The position numbers and the translations under genes were made by a program. The notes under the pieces are model-generated. The model worked only from the letters and a program-made list of their open reading frames with translations, was not told the origin of the DNA and searched no databases. A stretch of 64,000 nt of DNA from an uncultured Litoreibacter sp. (GTDB lineage: Bacteria; Pseudomonadota; Alphaproteobacteria; Rhodobacterales; Rhodobacteraceae). How positions within the stretch are numbered: the stretch's first letter is position 1; each line of letters starts with the position of its first letter. The stretch is from contig CANLUY010000001.1 in assembly GCA_947494435.1 (NCBI GenBank), forward strand, positions 982,001 through 1,046,000, given 5' to 3'. Below are positions 55,278 through 64,000 of the stretch, in pieces.

Positions 55278-56075
55278 ATGGACTATAACAAGATGGCAAC
55301 GGTGTTTCGCACGCTCGCGCTTGAAGCCGGCGACATCATCATGGACATCTACAATGCCGATGATTTCGAGGTGCGTTCAAAATCCGATGACAGCCCCGTC
55401 ACTGCTGCCGATGAGGCGGCGGATGCGCATATCTCTGCCGGTCTCGCTAAGGCCTTCCCTGACATTCTCGTGGTGACAGAAGAACAAGCGGCCAGCCACG
55501 CAGAATCGGCGACTGACTTCATCATCGTTGACCCTCTGGATGGCACGAAAGAGTTCATCAAGCGGCGCGGTGATTTTACAGTCAACATTGCTTTGGTCGA
55601 AAATGGCACACCTACCCGTGGTGTTGTATATGCCCCTGCGAAAGGACGATTGTTCTACACTGATGAAATGGGCGTGTCTCAGGAAGAAAGTGGGTCGTTT
55701 AAGACAGCAGAAAAGGGTCTAACCAATCCGATATCCGTGAAAAAGCCGGATAATGAAAACCTGATCGTCGTCGCGTCTAAGTCCCATCGGGATGAGGCGA
55801 CCGATCAATATATCAATAAATATAGCGTCGCTGACATGACTGGCGCGGGCTCTTCCTTAAAGTTTTGTCTTGTTGCGACGGGTGAGGCCGATCTTTACCC
55901 GAGACTGGGCCGTACAATGGAATGGGACACAGCTGCAGGTGATGCGGTTTTGCGCGGCGCTGGCGGGATGGTCGTTCGTTTCGATGACCATACGCCGTTT
56001 ACCTATGGCAAGCCGATTTACGAAAACCCCTTCTTCATTGCCTACGCTCCGGGCGTTGAGCTGAAAGGCGCTTGA
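55278..56075 (+). CDS. cysQ: 3'(2'),5'-bisphosphate nucleotidase CysQ
   Basis: A 265-residue member of the inositol monophosphatase superfamily of CysQ type, which hydrolyses 3'-phosphoadenosine 5'-phosphate left from sulfate assimilation or sulfation. The metal site motifs are VTEEQ, DPLDGTKEFIKR and WDTAAGDAVLRGAGG. ATG 55278 (MDYNKMATVF) has AGGAG six bases upstream; the frame extends back to 55128 without support. Its stop overlaps the kdsB ATG (TGATG). Neighbourhood with kdsB recurs in this bacterial order. Confidence 0.92.
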   Translation: MDYNKMATVFRTLALEAGDIIMDIYNADDFEVRSKSDDSPVTAADEAADAHISAGLAKAFPDILVVTEEQAASHAESATDFIIVDPLDGTKEFIKRRGDFTVNIALVENGTPTRGVVYAPAKGRLFYTDEMGVSQEESGSFKTAEKGLTNPISVKKPDNENLIVVASKSHRDEATDQYINKYSVADMTGAGSSLKFCLVATGEADLYPRLGRTMEWDTAAGDAVLRGAGGMVVRFDDHTPFTYGKPIYENPFFIAYAPGVELKGA

Positions 56076-56875
56076 TGTCTGTCGCGATTGTCATCCCAGC
56101 CCGCTATGCGTCATCCCGCTACCCCGGTAAACCGTTGGTCCCGCTCACTGGCGCCTCCGGAAAATCGCAAACGCTGATTGAGCGTTCTTGGCGCGCCGCA
56201 ATGTCCGTTTCGGGAATAGACCGGGTTGTTGTTGCGACCGATGATGACCAGATAAAAACCGCAGCAGAGGCGTTCGGTGCCGAAGTTGTAATGACTTCAC
56301 CAGACTGCGCCAACGGAACAGAGCGTTGCGCAGAAGCGCATGCTGTGATGGCAGGGGCCTACGATATGATCGTAAACCTGCAAGGGGACGCGCCCCTCAC
56401 ACCATCTTGGTTTATCGAAGACCTTGTTGCGGGACTTGGTGCTGATCCGACGGCGATGGTGGCAACGCCGGTTCTGAAGACAGATGGTGCGGCGTTGAAC
56501 GGCTTTCTTACGGACCGCCGCGCTGGCCGAGTGGGCGGAACGACAGCCGTTTTTGACCGCAACCGGCATGCGCTTTACTTCTCAAAAGAGGTGATCCCCT
56601 TCACGCCCAAAACATACTCTAATGCTGACGATACGCCGGTTTTCCATCATGTGGGCGTCTATGCATATCGGCCCCAACCTCTGGCGGACTACCCAAGCTG
56701 GACGCCCGGACCTCTGGAGAATTTGGAAGGGCTTGAGCAGTTGCGGTTCCTTGAGAACGGGCATTCCGTCCTTTGTATCGAAGTAGACGCCAAAGACCGG
56801 CAATTCTGGGAGCTCAACAATCCAGAGGATGTCCCACGGCTCGAGGCAATGATGCGAGATATGGGCGTGGAATGA
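56075..56875 (+). CDS. kdsB: 3-deoxy-manno-octulosonate cytidylyltransferase
   Basis: A 266-residue CMP-Kdo synthetase. The opening SVAIVIPARYASSRYPGKPLVPLTG is the nucleotide-binding motif, followed by RVVVATDDDQIKTAAEAFGAEVVMTSPDCANGTERCAEA and IVNLQGDAPL. It activates Kdo for lipid A core or, when duplicated, for capsule synthesis. Gene starts at ATG 56075 overlapping cysQ, and ends overlapping the next gene by 4 bases (ATGA). Next to a KpsM-like permease, a capsule role is possible. Confidence 0.93.
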   Translation: MSVAIVIPARYASSRYPGKPLVPLTGASGKSQTLIERSWRAAMSVSGIDRVVVATDDDQIKTAAEAFGAEVVMTSPDCANGTERCAEAHAVMAGAYDMIVNLQGDAPLTPSWFIEDLVAGLGADPTAMVATPVLKTDGAALNGFLTDRRAGRVGGTTAVFDRNRHALYFSKEVIPFTPKTYSNADDTPVFHHVGVYAYRPQPLADYPSWTPGPLENLEGLEQLRFLENGHSVLCIEVDAKDRQFWELNNPEDVPRLEAMMRDMGVE

Positions 56876-58113
56876 CCACGCCGCCCGTCAGCGTCGTTAT
56901 CGTCAGTCGGCATCGTCCGGCAGAGCTTTCGAAATGCTTGCTGGCCCTCAGATTTCAAACCCTCGACGGGTTCGAAGTTATCATCGTCGGGGATAAGGGT
57001 ATTCCAGACGTTCTTGCGCGCTTGGGCCTCACCGATCACGTCACGTTCGCTGAACTCAATCTCCCTAACATCTCTGCCGCGCGAAACATTGGTATTGGCC
57101 TTGCCTGCGGGGATGTCATTGCGTTTATCGACGACGATGCGATAGCGGAACCAACTTGGCTCGAACGACTTATTGAAGCATTTTCAGACCCTAATGTTGC
57201 GGCAACAGGCGGTTTCGTGCGCGGCCGCAATGGTATTTCGTATCAATGGATGGCTGCGAGCGTGGACCCCACCGGCCAACCCTCTCCTCTCGATGTTCAT
57301 AGCACGCAGACTTTTAAAGGCAGCGAAACACAGGCAATAAAAACCCAAGGCACAAACTGCGCCTTTCGCCGATCGACGCTAATTGCGCTCGGTGGGTTTG
57401 ACGAAAACCTGCATTTCTATTTGGACGAGACAGACCTGAATATCCGCCTCGGTCGCGCTGGCCACTACACCGCGATTGTCCCAAATGCCGAAGTACAGCA
57501 CGGCTTCGCGGAAAGCGCACGTCGCACAAAGAACCGCGCTCCGAAATCGCTTTTTGATGAAGGCGCGAGTCAGAGCTACTTGCTTAAGAAAGCAGGCACT
57601 TCCACAACTTGGCTGAAGACATTCGAGCAAGGCCAACATAACCGCCTCACCCGTTTGCTGATCTCCGGCGATCTGGAACCGCGCGATTTTCGGAACCTCA
57701 TGAAAACGCTCCGCCAAGGGTTCGAAGACGGTCCATCCAGAGAGCCCAAAATAGCAACTTTCGCACCGGCACCTCAAACCGCACCCAAATTCCCAACACA
57801 CGAATCCAAGACGTGCCAAGCGATCTATGGCCATTGGCGATCCAAACACGCTCTATTTACCAAGGCAAAGAAACGGGCGTTAAGCGGGATTTCGCTAACC
57901 GTATTTCTCTATTCCTACACCGCACTATATCACCGGCGTTGGTTCCACGAAGATGGCTTCTGGGTCCAATCAGGTGGATTGTTTGGAAAATCGGATCGAA
58001 ATGACCCGATATTCCGTCGATATTCTATGAAACAGCGCACCATCAGAGAGGTCGAGGCGATTGGGAATAAAAGGTTTTTTGACTCGACAAGCCCAGAGCG
58101 GCTTCGGTACTGA
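56872..58113 (+). CDS. glycosyltransferase family 2 protein
   Basis: A 413-residue GT-A fold glycosyltransferase. The N-terminal 230 residues have PPVSVVIVSRHRPAELSKCLLALRFQT, NLPNISAARNIGIGLACGDVIAFIDDDAIAEPTWLE with the DDD metal-binding motif, and FDENLHFYLDETDLNIRLGRAG. The C-terminal 180 residues are a basic extension of unknown role. ATG 56872 overlaps the kdsB stop (ATGA), so it belongs to the cysQ-kdsB operon. Sugar donor and acceptor are unknown. Confidence 0.88.
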   Translation: MTTPPVSVVIVSRHRPAELSKCLLALRFQTLDGFEVIIVGDKGIPDVLARLGLTDHVTFAELNLPNISAARNIGIGLACGDVIAFIDDDAIAEPTWLERLIEAFSDPNVAATGGFVRGRNGISYQWMAASVDPTGQPSPLDVHSTQTFKGSETQAIKTQGTNCAFRRSTLIALGGFDENLHFYLDETDLNIRLGRAGHYTAIVPNAEVQHGFAESARRTKNRAPKSLFDEGASQSYLLKKAGTSTTWLKTFEQGQHNRLTRLLISGDLEPRDFRNLMKTLRQGFEDGPSREPKIATFAPAPQTAPKFPTHESKTCQAIYGHWRSKHALFTKAKKRALSGISLTVFLYSYTALYHRRWFHEDGFWVQSGGLFGKSDRNDPIFRRYSMKQRTIREVEAIGNKRFFDSTSPERLRY

Positions 58114-58235
58114 GAAACAATTGTGTCTCTTGCCATATTTTGTCGGTTATTTCGCCACAAAAATTCCCTCTTGGAGAGGCAGACATACCCAACACTTAGC
58201 AGTAAGCTAGTACTGGAAATAAAGTAGAGGCATTG

Positions 58236-59129
58236 ATGAAACGTAGAGTCACGAAGGCAGTCTTCCCCGTCGCTGGTTTGGGAACGAGGTTTCTGCCCGC
58301 GACGAAGTCTATTCCAAAGGAAATCATGACTTTGGTCGACCGCCCGTTGATCCAATATGCGATTGATGAGGCCCGTGCCGCTGGTATCAAAGAATTCATC
58401 TTCGTCACCTCGCGCGGCAAAGGGGCGTTGGAAGACTATTTCGATCACGCGCCGGAGCTTGAGACATCGCTACGCAAGAAGGGCAAAAAAGACCTTCTCA
58501 ACACGCTGAAAAATACCAACATGGACAGTGGTGCGATCGCGTATATTCGCCAGCACAAAGCGCTCGGCCTTGGGCATGCAGTCTGGTGCGCGCGCCGCCT
58601 GATTGCGAACGAGCCGTTTGCTGTCATTCTGCCCGATGACGTGATCGCCGCCGAAAAGCCTTGCCTGCAACAAATGGTTGAAGCCTACGAGGAAACCGGC
58701 GGCTGCATGGTTGCCGCGATGGAAGTTCCCGCAGAAAAGGCACCCTCGTACGGTGTGCTTGATGTGAAAGAAGACATGGGCTCCATGGTTTCAGTCCAAG
58801 GTATGGTTGAAAAACCGTCTATGGAAGAAGCACCGTCCAACCTTGCTGTCATCGGCCGCTACATCCTGACACCTCAGGTTTTGCAGAACCTCAACAAGAT
58901 CAAACAAGGCGCTGGTGGTGAGATCCAGTTGACCGACGCAATCGCTCAAGAAATCGCAGCAGAGCGCGACGTCTACGGATACCGGTTCCGCGGTCAACGC
59001 TTCGATTGCGGCTCTAAAGCGGGCTATTTGCAAGCGACCGTCGCTTTCGGTTTGTCTCGCCCGGAACTTCGCGACGAGTTTGACGCATACCTTGCTGAAA
59101 TGTCATCATTGCGCAAGGCAGCTGAATAA
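58236..59129 (+). CDS. galU: UTP-glucose-1-phosphate uridylyltransferase
   Basis: A 297-residue UDP-glucose pyrophosphorylase. RVTKAVFPVAGLGTRFLPATKSIPKEIMTLVDRPLIQY holds the nucleotide-binding loop; RGKGALEDYFDHAPELE, LGLGHAVWCAR, VILPDDVI and EIQLTDAI follow in the typical order. It supplies UDP-glucose for glycans. ATG 58236 is used; an in-frame TTG lies one codon upstream. It is preceded by a 122-base gap, so it likely has its own promoter, and is followed by galE after 19 bases. Confidence 0.96.
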   Translation: MKRRVTKAVFPVAGLGTRFLPATKSIPKEIMTLVDRPLIQYAIDEARAAGIKEFIFVTSRGKGALEDYFDHAPELETSLRKKGKKDLLNTLKNTNMDSGAIAYIRQHKALGLGHAVWCARRLIANEPFAVILPDDVIAAEKPCLQQMVEAYEETGGCMVAAMEVPAEKAPSYGVLDVKEDMGSMVSVQGMVEKPSMEEAPSNLAVIGRYILTPQVLQNLNKIKQGAGGEIQLTDAIAQEIAAERDVYGYRFRGQRFDCGSKAGYLQATVAFGLSRPELRDEFDAYLAEMSSLRKAAE

Positions 59130-59148
59130 GGCGAATAGGGCCTCTTTT

Positions 59149-60132
59149 ATGACGACAGTTTTGGTCACAGGGGGTGCAGGCTATATCGGCTCGCACGCCT
59201 GTAAGGTGCTATCTCAGGCAGGTTTTACTCCCGTCACCGTCGACAATCTTTCTACTGGCTGGGAGCAAGCCGTTAAATTCGGCCCGTTCGAACAAGGCGA
59301 TCTTCAGGATCGGGTCTTCCTTGATCAGGTATTCGCGAAACACAAACCTGTCGCTGTCATGCATTTCGCCGCATTTAGCCAAGTTGGTGAATCCATGTCA
59401 GATCCGGGTCTATATTGGCGCAATAACGTCTTTGGGTCTTTAACGCTGATCGAAGCAACGGTCGCGGCGGGCTGTACGAACTTCGTGTTCTCATCGACCT
59501 GTGCAACTTACGGTGAACAAGACGGCGTCGCTTTGACCGAAGAAAGCGCCCAGTATCCAATAAACGCCTATGGCGCATCCAAGCGGGCGATTGAGGACAT
59601 TCTAGAGAATTTTGAGGCAAGCCACGGCTTGCAGCATGTCATCTTCCGCTACTTCAACGTCGCCGGTGCTGACCCTGAGGGCGAGGTTGGCGAATTCCAC
59701 CAACCAGAGACACATCTGATCCCGCTTGTGCTTGATGCCATTGACGGAAAACGGGATGCGTTGACGATCTACGGCACGGATTACGAGACACCGGACGGGA
59801 CATGTATCCGTGACTATGTTCACGTCATGGATCTGGTTGATGCGCATGTTTTGGGTCTAAATTGGCTGATAGAAGGCAAGGGAAGCGCTGCATTCAATCT
59901 CGGAACAGGCAGCGGTTTTTCTGTGCGCGAAGTGATCGACAGCAGTCGAAGCATTACCAATCGCGACGTGCCAATTGTTGAAGGAACACGTCGTGCCGGG
60001 GATTGTACAAAACTTGTATCTGGAAGTGCTGCCGCACGTGATCAATTAGGCTGGGCGCCCAAGCGATCAACGATGGAGGCAATGGTAAGTGATGCATGGC
60101 GTTGGCACCAAAACGGCCATTACGACCGTTAG
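59149..60132 (+). CDS. galE: UDP-glucose 4-epimerase
   Basis: A 327-residue short-chain dehydrogenase fold epimerase interconverting UDP-glucose and UDP-galactose. The NAD loop is VLVTGGAGYIGSHACKVL, the catalytic Tyr-Lys pair is in YGASKRAIE, and FRYFNVAGADP and RDYVHVMDLVDAH are family signatures. ATG 59149 is chosen over 59080, which lies within galU. Together with galU it forms a nucleotide-sugar supply module directly ahead of three glycosyltransferases. Confidence 0.95.
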   Translation: MTTVLVTGGAGYIGSHACKVLSQAGFTPVTVDNLSTGWEQAVKFGPFEQGDLQDRVFLDQVFAKHKPVAVMHFAAFSQVGESMSDPGLYWRNNVFGSLTLIEATVAAGCTNFVFSSTCATYGEQDGVALTEESAQYPINAYGASKRAIEDILENFEASHGLQHVIFRYFNVAGADPEGEVGEFHQPETHLIPLVLDAIDGKRDALTIYGTDYETPDGTCIRDYVHVMDLVDAHVLGLNWLIEGKGSAAFNLGTGSGFSVREVIDSSRSITNRDVPIVEGTRRAGDCTKLVSGSAAARDQLGWAPKRSTMEAMVSDAWRWHQNGHYDR

Positions 60133-61357
60133 GTCATTTCCGGCTTTGCTGGATGTCACGCGGCTGACCAGTCGCGTCGGTCGTGGTCCGCATACAGGCG
60201 TTGATCGCGTAGAGCTGGCTTATCTTGAATGGTGCCTCTCAACAGAGCCTAAATTGGCAGGGCTTGCGAAAGTTTCCAACGGTTACGTCTTTCTGGATCG
60301 CCGTGGGTTAGAGACCTTTCATCGAAAGATCATCGGTCAAGACCCCTGGGGAACACGGGATATGAGAGCCGTTATCGGTTTGAAAACACCCGCCCCTCGC
60401 GGCGCTGCGGAGTCCGATCTGAGGCGCCTCGCGACACATCACTTCGACGAAGCCGGTGCGTTATCTCACTTACAGGCGATCAGTGATCACAAATGGACCT
60501 ATCTCAACGTAGGACACTCAAATATCTCGGAGGGGCTGCTAGAGGGTTTGAATGCAGCGGGTCACAAGTTGGCGGTCTTTCTCCACGATCTTATTCCGCT
60601 CGAATATCCAGAATTTCAGCGATCCAACACAGTCGAGACTTTCAAGCGAAAGACAGCCGCAATTCTTGGCAACGCCGGTCTGATCCTTACAAACTCTCAG
60701 GATTCAGAACGACGGATAAACGCGCTGGCGCAACAGCAAGGCACTGTGATCAACACCGCATATGCGCATCTCGGCATTGACGTCCCGAGCAGTAAACTGA
60801 CCAACGTAGCACAAAATAGACCCTATTTTGTAACTCTTGGTACAATCGAGCCGCGCAAGAACCACGCTCTCTTACTGGATATTTGGGATGAATTCGCCGA
60901 TGAATATCCGTCAACTCACACACCCTACCTTCATATCGTAGGACAACGTGGATGGGTATCGAAAGATGTGATCACAAGGCTTGACCAACTTCCACATGGC
61001 GGAGCAGTGACCGAACATAAGGCCCTGACAGATGACGCGTTGTGGCCCCTTATTGCAGGGTCACACGGGCTTCTCTTTCCAAGTTTTGCAGAAGGGTTTG
61101 GCCTGCCTTCGCTCGAAGCGGCAGCACTTGGGGTTCCGGTGATCTGTGGCGATCTTGCCATCCATCATGAGCTGTTAGGCGACTACCCCGTTTACGCAGA
61201 CCTGCAAGACCGATACCTTTGGAAAAAAACAATAATAGAGCAGGCAGGAACAAGGCTGGAAGACCTTCGCCAAGCGTGTGCGAACAACGCGCCGCATATT
61301 CCGACTTGGGACGAACACTTTGAGCGCATTAACACTGCGGTCACGGGTTTGACCTAA
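60092..61357 (+). CDS. glycosyltransferase family 1/4 protein
   Basis: A roughly 421-residue GT-B glycosyltransferase. The N-terminal stretch LLDVTRLTSRVGRGPHTGVDRVELAYLEW is typical of exopolysaccharide glycosyltransferases; the C-terminal donor-binding part has VTLGTIEPRKNHALLLDIW and the E-x7-E motif FAEGFGLPSLEAAALGVPVICGD. ATG 60092 lies within galE, giving a 41-base overlap; a later TTG near 60145 right before LDVTRL is an alternative start. Substrates unknown. Confidence 0.87.
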   Translation: MHGVGTKTAITTVRSFPALLDVTRLTSRVGRGPHTGVDRVELAYLEWCLSTEPKLAGLAKVSNGYVFLDRRGLETFHRKIIGQDPWGTRDMRAVIGLKTPAPRGAAESDLRRLATHHFDEAGALSHLQAISDHKWTYLNVGHSNISEGLLEGLNAAGHKLAVFLHDLIPLEYPEFQRSNTVETFKRKTAAILGNAGLILTNSQDSERRINALAQQQGTVINTAYAHLGIDVPSSKLTNVAQNRPYFVTLGTIEPRKNHALLLDIWDEFADEYPSTHTPYLHIVGQRGWVSKDVITRLDQLPHGGAVTEHKALTDDALWPLIAGSHGLLFPSFAEGFGLPSLEAAALGVPVICGDLAIHHELLGDYPVYADLQDRYLWKKTIIEQAGTRLEDLRQACANNAPHIPTWDEHFERINTAVTGLT

Positions 61358-61389
61358 ATGTCAGAGATGGTTGGACAGTCGATGGAACG

Positions 61390-62400
61390 ATGGGCGCCCT
61401 AAGATCATATCGCTTGCGGCTTGAACGCCGCCGCTGGAGGGCGCGCGCCTTCCGCAAAAGGCGTGAACTGTCCTCAAAGCGAAACCGGACCCAGCAAATC
61501 GGATCATCCGATATTTTGATGTTTTGTACGCTCCGCAATGAACTTGTGCGCCTACCGTATTTCCTGAAATACTACCGCGATCTTGGCATTGATCACTTCT
61601 TCTTTGTCGACAACGGCTCCACCGACGGCACCGGTGACTTTCTCGCCGATCAACCGGATGTGTCGGTGTTCTACAGCGAAGATGGCTACAAACGATCCCG
61701 TTTTGGCGTTGATTGGCTCAATTGGCTGCAGATGCGCTACGCCCATGGGCATTGGTGCCTGACTGTCGATATCGACGAATTCTTCGTTTACCCGTTTTGC
61801 GACACCCGCCCCATTCGTGCGCTAACCGATTGGCTTGATGCATCCTCCATCAAATCCTTTGGCACCATGCTGCTCGATATGTACCCCAAGGGCCCGATCG
61901 ACAGCGTCAAATACGAGGCCGGTCAGGATCCTTTCGAATTCGCCCATTGGTTCGACAGTGGCAATTACACGATCCAGAAGAACACCAAATACGGCAACCT
62001 CTGGATCCAAGGCGGTCCCCGCGCCCGTGCGTTCTTCTACGACAATGCCGAACGCGCCCCCGCGATGAACAAAATCCCCTTAGTGAAGTGGAATAGAGCC
62101 TATGCTTATGTCAGCTCCACCCACATGCTGCTGCCGCGCGGCTTAAATCTCGTTTATGATGAATGGGGTGGGGAGAAGACGTCAGGCTGCCTGCTGCACG
62201 CTAAATTCCTCGACACGTTCAAAGACAAGTCCGCCGAAGAACTAGAACGCAAACAGCATTTCGCAAATAGCCACGAATACAAAGCCTATAATGAGGGTCT
62301 ATCTGAGAACCCTGACCTCTGGTGCCAGTGGTCTGAGAAATACATCAATTGGCGACAGCTTGAAATTCTGGGTCTCATGTCAAAAGGAAACTGGGCGTGA
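61390..62400 (+). CDS. glycosyltransferase family 2-like protein (Glyco_tranf_2_4 type)
   Basis: A 336-residue protein. The first 35 residues are strongly basic (RSYRLRLERRRWRARAFRKRR). The domain begins DILMFCTLRNELVRLPYFLKYYRDLGIDHFFFVDNGSTDGTGDFL, a GT-A Rossmann start, and contains the metal motif LTVDIDEFFVYPF. This pattern fits the family 2-like group near GT92, common in exopolysaccharide loci. ATG 61390 follows 32 bases after the previous gene. It overlaps the next gene by 4 bases (GTGA). Confidence 0.87.
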   Translation: MGALRSYRLRLERRRWRARAFRKRRELSSKRNRTQQIGSSDILMFCTLRNELVRLPYFLKYYRDLGIDHFFFVDNGSTDGTGDFLADQPDVSVFYSEDGYKRSRFGVDWLNWLQMRYAHGHWCLTVDIDEFFVYPFCDTRPIRALTDWLDASSIKSFGTMLLDMYPKGPIDSVKYEAGQDPFEFAHWFDSGNYTIQKNTKYGNLWIQGGPRARAFFYDNAERAPAMNKIPLVKWNRAYAYVSSTHMLLPRGLNLVYDEWGGEKTSGCLLHAKFLDTFKDKSAEELERKQHFANSHEYKAYNEGLSENPDLWCQWSEKYINWRQLEILGLMSKGNWA

Positions 62401-64000
62401 CCGTCGGCTTCGTCATGCTGGTCCACGAGGCCCTTGATCGCGCCGCGCAAGTCGCGCGGCATTTCCATGAAAACGGAAAGCCAGTCGTCATCCATGTCGA
62501 CAAGCGCGTGGCCGATGACGACTTCCGATGGTTCAAGCAAAAGCTCAAAGACTGCGATGACATCCGTTTCTCAGAACGGCACGCCTGCGAATGGGGCAAT
62601 TGGTCTATCGTCGGCGCGACCCAAACCGCTTGCGAATTGATGCTGCGGGAATTCGAAGCCGTCCATCACGTCTTCCTGTCCAGTGGATCCTGCCTGCCGC
62701 TCCGGCCCTTGGACGAGCTGCAAACCTACCTCGATGACCGCCAAAAAACCGATTTCATAGAGTCTGTAACAACTGATGAGGTCGATTGGACGGTTGGTGG
62801 CCTCGACCAAGAACGTTTCACGTTGCGCTTCCCGTTCTCATGGAAAAAACACCGTCGTTTGTTTGATGCCTATGTCGATCTGCAACGACGCATGAAATTC
62901 AAGCGCACCATTCCTGAAGGCATCACACCGCATCTGGGCTCACAATGGTGGTGCCTCACACGGCAAACGCTGTCTGCGATCCTCGAAGACCCCCGTCGGG
63001 AGGAGTTCGATCGCTATTTCAAACGCGTCTGGATCCCTGATGAAAGCTATTTTCAGACCCTCGCAAGGCTCTATTCAATGCAAATTGAAAGCCGATCACT
63101 GACGCTGTCCAAATTCGATTTTCAGGGCAAACCCCATGTGTTCTATGACGACCACATCCAGTTGCTCCGCCGATCAGACTGCTTCGTTGCCCGCAAAATC
63201 TGGCCAGAGGCGGAGCGTCTGTATCGCGATTTCATGGCGCCGGCGGGTCGATCTTTGACCATGGTAGAGCCTAATCCGCTGAAAATTGACCGCCTCTTCA
63301 GCCGCGCCACGGAACGACGCACCCGCGGGCGTCCAGGACTCTATATGCAGGGCCGCTATCCGAACGACGGATGGGAGAATGGCAAAACTGCAGGTCGATA
63401 TTCCGTCTTCGAGGGGTTCGACGACCTTTTCGAGGATTTTGATGCGTGGCTTGCCCGTCGCACAGGCAATCGGGTTCACAAACATATTTTCGCGAAGGAC
63501 CGCGCGCATTTTGCTGGTGAAGTCCCTGTCTATAACGGTGCCCTGTCTGACAGTGCCGCGCTGAGGGATTACAACCCACGGGCCTTTCTGACAAACCTGA
63601 CATGGAACACGCGGGGGGAGCATCAATGTTTCATGTTCGGCCCAAGCGATGCGCAAAAAGTCGGGGAGTTCATGGCCGCCGACCGCAATGCGCAGATTTC
63701 CATCATCACAGGCGCGTGGGCCATCCCGCTGTTTCATTCAAACCGCAACTTCGCGGAGCTTCGTAAAGAGGCCGCGATGTTGCAGCGCATCGAAGCAGCC
63801 CATCTTGATCTGTTGCGGACGGGTCAGACGAAGGCCCGTATCAGTATCTGGAATCTTGCCGAATTCATTGAAGACCCGATGGAAAAGCTGCAACTGATCC
63901 TTGATGAGCTGGGTGGCGGCGCACAACGGCGTCTGACAGAAGTTCCGCAGATGGCGAATCTGACGGGGTTCGGACAATTCCTTCAGAACCTGAAAAACCA
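62397..64000 (+). CDS. Core-2/I-branching-type glycosyltransferase, partial (runs off the right edge)
   Basis: An open frame of at least 534 residues from GTG 62397 to the window end, with no stop. The N-terminal 280 residues resemble Core-2/I-branching beta-1,6-N-acetylglucosaminyltransferases: VGFVMLVHEALDRAAQVARHFHENG, then VIHVDKR, VFLSSGSCLPLRPLDEL, GSQWWCLTR and WIPDESYFQTLA. After about residue 290 comes a second region (YMQGRYPNDGWENGKTAGRYSVFEGFDDLF) that I take as a bacterial-specific extension of unknown function, possibly DUF5927. The start overlaps the previous stop as GTGA. Eukaryotic-type branching enzymes in bacterial exopolysaccharide loci are known, but the linkage made here is not. 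Confidence 0.83.
   Translation, partial: MTVGFVMLVHEALDRAAQVARHFHENGKPVVIHVDKRVADDDFRWFKQKLKDCDDIRFSERHACEWGNWSIVGATQTACELMLREFEAVHHVFLSSGSCLPLRPLDELQTYLDDRQKTDFIESVTTDEVDWTVGGLDQERFTLRFPFSWKKHRRLFDAYVDLQRRMKFKRTIPEGITPHLGSQWWCLTRQTLSAILEDPRREEFDRYFKRVWIPDESYFQTLARLYSMQIESRSLTLSKFDFQGKPHVFYDDHIQLLRRSDCFVARKIWPEAERLYRDFMAPAGRSLTMVEPNPLKIDRLFSRATERRTRGRPGLYMQGRYPNDGWENGKTAGRYSVFEGFDDLFEDFDAWLARRTGNRVHKHIFAKDRAHFAGEVPVYNGALSDSAALRDYNPRAFLTNLTWNTRGEHQCFMFGPSDAQKVGEFMAADRNAQISIITGAWAIPLFHSNRNFAELRKEAAMLQRIEAAHLDLLRTGQTKARISIWNLAEFIEDPMEKLQLILDELGGGAQRRLTEVPQMANLTGFGQFLQNLKN

Noticed and set aside
1-64000. tRNA or rRNA genes and mobile elements
   Set aside because: All larger gaps were read by eye; no cloverleaf-like sequence, rRNA segment, transposase or integrase was recognised. 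A covariance-model scan would be needed to exclude small RNAs.

Overview
The window reads as a backbone segment of an alphaproteobacterial chromosome, most likely a marine Rhodobacterales (Roseobacter-group) bacterium. This rests on gene order and protein style (mnmE-mnmG-rsmG-parA-parB next to rho; the maf-aroE-coaE-dnaQ block; hslV with an N-terminal extension; a YlxR-L7Ae fusion after nusA; MFHVKH at the MnmG start). Base composition is moderately GC-rich by eye and coding density is very high. I found no tRNA, rRNA, CRISPR array or recognisable transposase.

Layout. 1-5 kb: NDUFAF5-like methyltransferase, comF, glutaredoxin, nitrilase-family hydrolase, MarR regulator, ubiG, proline iminopeptidase. 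5-10.5 kb: a complete oligopeptide-type ABC importer (two permeases, fused double ATPase, Tat-exported binding protein), closed by a strong terminator that lies inside the 3' end of a convergent hybrid histidine kinase. 12.5-20 kb: DEAD-box helicase with a basic repeat tail, then rimP-nusA-ylxR-infB behind an apparent attenuator. 20-23.7 kb: hslV, a membrane protein, a DM13 protein and hslU. 23.7-25 kb: an AT-rich islet with a small ORF and a Clp-fold serine protease, abutting an MFS gene that has lost its normal start codon. 26-33 kb: a secreted hypothetical protein, secB, fxsA, a Tim44-like protein, mltA, smr, then dnaQ, coaE, aroE and maf on the minus strand.

The 383-base gap between divergent maf and hemJ (33249-33631) is the only long gene-free stretch. 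It is AT-rich with several DnaA-box-like 9-mers and is the best candidate for the chromosomal replication origin. To its right run hemJ, rho, mnmE, mnmG, rsmG, parA and parB, with two perfect 16-bp parS palindromes inside the mnmG and rsmG coding sequences. Origin, partition sites and partition proteins therefore sit within 8 kb.

41-53.5 kb is housekeeping: hemW, rdgB, rph, the heat-shock set hrcA-grpE and dnaK-dnaJ (with an RpoH-like promoter before dnaK), mutS and maeB. An alkB gene at 53.7-54.3 kb is broken by a one-base frameshift. 54.3-64 kb is a surface-glycan region: a KpsM-like export permease, cysQ, kdsB, galU, galE and four glycosyltransferases of different folds, the last running off the right edge.

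The most interesting observations are the oriC/parS organisation, the promoter-terminator-Shine-Dalgarno arrangement before rimP-nusA, the hairpin abutting the mnmE start codon, the protease islet with its CTGA junction, and the alkB frameshift.
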